Virus record (IMG/VR): IMGVR_UViG_3300030012_000272
Location: 1-26,351 of that record
DNA from: a virus
Length of the DNA: 26,351 bases
Direction: 5' to 3' (one strand)
The translations under genes were made by a program, and so were the position numbers. Under the pieces are notes generated by a model that saw nothing but the letters and a program-made list of their open reading frames with translations, ran no database searches and was not told the DNA's origin. Positions 25,322 through 26,351 of the stretch are shown piece after piece; positions within the stretch are counted from its first letter, which is position 1, and every line of letters starts with the position of its first letter.

Positions 25322-25384
25322 TAAACCTATTACTGGTTATCTTATGAGTAGATAACTCTTAATACACTACCCAAACCTCACAAA

Positions 25385-25432
25385 ACAGCAGTTTTTACCG
25401 TATTATACCGAACTATACAGGCGGTAAGCTGT
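25385..25432. repeat. Interrupted inverted repeat
   Basis: ACAGC (25385-25389) and TTACCG (25395-25400) pair with CGGTAA (25422-25427) and GCTGT (25428-25432), leaving a 5-nt bulge on one side and an A/T-rich central loop. It lies between the terL-proximal hairpin and the first promoter. There is no terminator-like T-tract 3' of it, although five Ts occur in the bulge region. It may be a protein-binding or replication/packaging site; the function is unknown. Confidence 0.45.
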
Positions 25433-25500
25433 AAATTTTAACATAAATTTGAGAGGTCGATATACGTATGCAGCAAGGTCAGGATTCCCCCATTGGGTCT

Positions 25501-25509
25501 TGCTATAAT
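25501..25509 (+). promoter_or_regulatory. Extended -10 promoter, copy 1
   Basis: TGC-TATAAT is a perfect extended -10 element for the housekeeping sigma factor, the type that works without a good -35 box; none is visible at 16-18 bp upstream. It is followed by the first TGAGTCTCA repeat (25518-25526). Host RNA polymerase would start near 25516. Confidence 0.6.
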
Positions 25510-25515
25510 ACAGAG

Positions 25516-25790
25516 GCTGAGTCTCATTGCGTCTTGCGAGTCTGGTGAGTCTCAGCGCAACAAGGACGTAACTGGTGTAAGACGCAGGCTAAGACTGGTC
25601 AAGTGCGGATGGTGCGACTTCACAATCATGCAACATGGACGCATTAGACACGCATGAGACTGTTACAATGTGTAGCTATCTGTTGGCGTCTCAGTTATAT
25701 CAGTATCATACCGTTCTTAGTCTTAGACTCACAATCATATGCGACTCAAATTAGATGTGTGAGTATGCTCAAATCTTGAGTGAGTCTCAG
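25516..25790. repeat. Array of TGAGTC/GACTCA-type short repeats
   Basis: TGAGTCTCA occurs at 25518 and 25546. Related GAGTCT, AGACTCA, GTCTCAG, GCGACTCAA and TGAGTCTCAG forms recur up to 25790. GCTGAG (25516-25521) and CTCAGC (25551-25556) make one inverted repeat, and ACTCA/TGAGT (25744/25760) and CTCAA/TTGAG (25768-25780) make two more. A longer unit with TCACAATCA followed by ATGC is repeated near 25620, 25729 and 26262. Similar repeats resume at 26235-26335. Candidate roles are regulator binding next to the promoters, or the short-repeat zones found beside T7 terminal repeats. Confidence 0.6.
25661..25669 (+). promoter_or_regulatory. Weaker extended -10 promoter candidate, copy 2
   Basis: TGT-TACAAT matches an extended -10 with one mismatch. 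It lies ~40 bp after a TCACAATCATGC unit, in the same arrangement as the stronger copies near 25798 and 26336, which all follow such a unit. No -35 is seen. Confidence 0.4.
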
Positions 25791-25797
25791 ATGGTGT

Positions 25798-25809
25798 TGC
25801 TATTATAAT
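25798..25809 (+). promoter_or_regulatory. Extended -10 promoter, copy 3, driving the first small early ORF
   Basis: TGC-TATTATAAT provides both an extended -10 (TGC-TATTAT) and an overlapping perfect TATAAT (25804-25809). Transcription would begin near 25816. That gives a ~22-nt leader with a good Shine-Dalgarno (AAGGAG, 25824-25829) before ATG 25838. TTGAGTGAGTCTC lies upstream in the -35 to -45 area. Confidence 0.7.
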
Positions 25810-25837
25810 AGTGTAAGAGACAAAAGGAGACAAACTC

Positions 25838-26038
25838 ATGACCAACATTCAGACTCAACCTAAGACAGCCTTCGGTCGTACATTACATTATGTTACAGAC
25901 GAATGTCAAGCTCAGGCACTACAATCTTTAACTGGTAAGAAAACACTAACAGAAAATGATCTAATTAGTTTACAAATGCTAGGTTTACAAATTAACGGCA
26001 CTAACTTTATTCAACAATTAGAATTTGTAGGAGTTTAG
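25838..26038 (+). CDS. Small early-type protein, 66 aa, unknown
   Basis: ATG 25838 follows AAGGAG (25824-25829) at good spacing and a strong promoter. The chain (MTNIQTQPKTAFGRTLHYVT...) is neutral, with a helix-loop-helix-like pattern: DECQAQALQSLTGKKTLTENDLISLQMLGLQI. There is no signal peptide, membrane span or enzyme motif. Early T7-like proteins of this size often inhibit or redirect host enzymes, but nothing here shows a target. The stop is two bases before the next ATG. Confidence 0.75.
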   Translation: MTNIQTQPKTAFGRTLHYVTDECQAQALQSLTGKKTLTENDLISLQMLGLQINGTNFIQQLEFVGV

Positions 26039-26040
26039 TT

Positions 26041-26238
26041 ATGAATTTACAAAAGTTTAAGTTTTATCATCATAGTGCAGAATATTATCGTCAACTATAC
26101 AATTCAATTAAACAACTAGAAGATAATTGTAAAGAAGTAAACTATACAGTATTACCATCAACAATTAATTACAATCGTAAAAGTAAGTTTATTAAATCAA
26201 ATAATAATACAAATAAATTACATAAACAAGTGGGGTGA
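26041..26238 (+). CDS. Small Lys/Asn-rich early-type protein, 65 aa, unknown
   Basis: The ORF begins 2 bp after the previous stop, with AGGAG about 10 nt upstream inside the previous gene, so both are probably one transcript. The N-terminal half is aromatic and charged (FKFYHHSAEYYRQLYNSIKQ), likely one helix. The C-terminal half is Asn/Lys/Ser-rich and probably flexible (INYNRKSKFIKSNNNTNK). Its base composition is the most A/T-rich of the window. No family is recognised. The stop lies inside an inverted repeat (26235-26256). Confidence 0.65.
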   Translation: MNLQKFKFYHHSAEYYRQLYNSIKQLEDNCKEVNYTVLPSTINYNRKSKFIKSNNNTNKLHKQVG

Positions 26239-26256
26239 GTCCAGTTTGAGACTCAC
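26235..26256. repeat. Perfect 7-bp inverted repeat at the end of the small early ORF
   Basis: GTGAGTC (26235-26241) and GACTCAC (26250-26256) pair perfectly around an 8-nt loop. The stem is made from the same GAGTC core as the upstream repeat array. No T-run follows, so an operator or mRNA-processing hairpin is more likely than a terminator. Confidence 0.55.
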
Positions 26257-26335
26257 ACTCATTCACAATCAATCTCATGCGACTCAAGATACTTATGTGG
26301 GATTCAACAAATCTCATGTCAGTCTCACAATGAGA

Positions 26336-26344
26336 TGCTATAAT
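26336..26344 (+). promoter_or_regulatory. Extended -10 promoter, copy 4, at the window edge
   Basis: TGC-TATAAT is identical to copy 1. About 60 bp upstream is a diverged duplicate of the segment before copy 3, sharing TCACAATCA, ATGCGACTCAA, CAAATCT and AGTCTCA in the same order. It would drive genes beyond the window. Confidence 0.65.
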
Positions 26345-26351
26345 AGAGATA

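Larger units (their letters stand above)
25221..25837 (+). other. Gene-free region after terL: probable genome-end / early promoter region
   Basis: The ~620 bp between terL and the first early-type ORF hold no convincing gene; the longest plausible frame is 26 codons at 25468 and runs through a promoter. They hold, in order, strong inverted repeats at 25271-25321 and 25385-25432, then extended -10 elements at 25501, 25661 and 25798. From 25516 on, many TGAGTC/GAGTCTCA/GACTCA-type repeats occur. T7-like phages carry short repeat arrays, host-polymerase promoters and a terminal redundancy between the end of gene 19 and the first early gene when the genome is drawn as a circle. The exact terminus cannot be placed from sequence alone. 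Confidence 0.6.

Noticed and set aside
25468-25548. 26-codon ORF in the region after terL
   Set aside because: It spans the first promoter and repeat; no Shine-Dalgarno and no resemblance to a protein.
25516-26335. CRISPR array or phage T7-type promoters
   Set aside because: The GAGTC-type repeats are short, irregularly spaced and partly inverted, without uniform spacers; no conserved 23-bp phage-polymerase promoter pattern is repeated.
1-26351. Lysogeny or attachment-site signals from the tRNA-like element
   Set aside because: No integrase or long tRNA 3'-end identity is visible in the window; T-arm similarity alone is not evidence for an attP site.

Overview
The window is part of a T7-like (Autographiviridae-type) podovirus genome that infects marine picocyanobacteria, most likely Prochlorococcus or Synechococcus. 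The host call rests on three things: a phage-borne psbA (photosystem II D1) fragment at the left edge, an A+T-rich composition, and a structural gene order that follows T7 genes 10-19 with cyanophage-style insertions. Nearly everything is on the + strand, and many genes are joined by TAATG or ATGA stop/start overlaps.

Layout. Positions 1-312 hold the 3' end of psbA, coupled to a Lys-rich 33-aa ORF (312-413). Positions 419-694 are an RNA-rich leader region. It carries an H-type pseudoknot that I recognise as a glutamine-II ('downstream-peptide') riboswitch, the 18-aa peptide it precedes (487-543), a tRNA-like acceptor/T-arm minihelix (526-578) and further hairpins. The major capsid protein follows (695-1897), then an intrinsic terminator in the same place as T7 Tphi. 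Next come the tail tubular proteins A and B, a 57-aa ORF, the gp13-, gp14-, gp15- and gp16-like internal virion proteins, and a 1394-aa repeat-built tail fibre (13538-17722). Positions 17722-20711 are a run of small genes: tail-fibre accessory proteins, conserved cyanophage hypotheticals, a probable holin, an overlapping pair of exported proteins and two tiny ORFs. Then come the small terminase (20708-20974), a small basic protein, an HNH endonuclease, a 648-aa protein with a glycine-rich hydrophobic segment and a Cys-less HNH-like motif, and the large terminase (23484-25220).

The right end (25221-26351) changes character. A ~620-bp gene-free stretch contains strong inverted repeats, many TGAGTC/GACTCA-type repeats and extended -10 promoters (TGn-TATAAT type). 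Two small early-type ORFs and another promoter copy follow. This looks like the junction between the late end (after terL) and the early end of a T7-like genome, joined because the contig was assembled as a circle or concatemer.

How it works together. psbA would keep photosynthesis supplied during infection. The riboswitch could tie a tiny peptide, and perhaps capsid-operon mRNA, to host glutamine and so to nitrogen status. The capsid, tail, ejectosome and fibre genes build the virion, the holin cluster serves lysis, and the terminase pair packages DNA. The right-end promoters would be read by host RNA polymerase at the start of the next infection. The observations most worth following are the riboswitch/peptide/tRNA-like leader, the 648-aa HNH-like protein, the overlapping exported pair with no ordinary start codon for its second member, and the promoter/repeat array at the presumed genome end.
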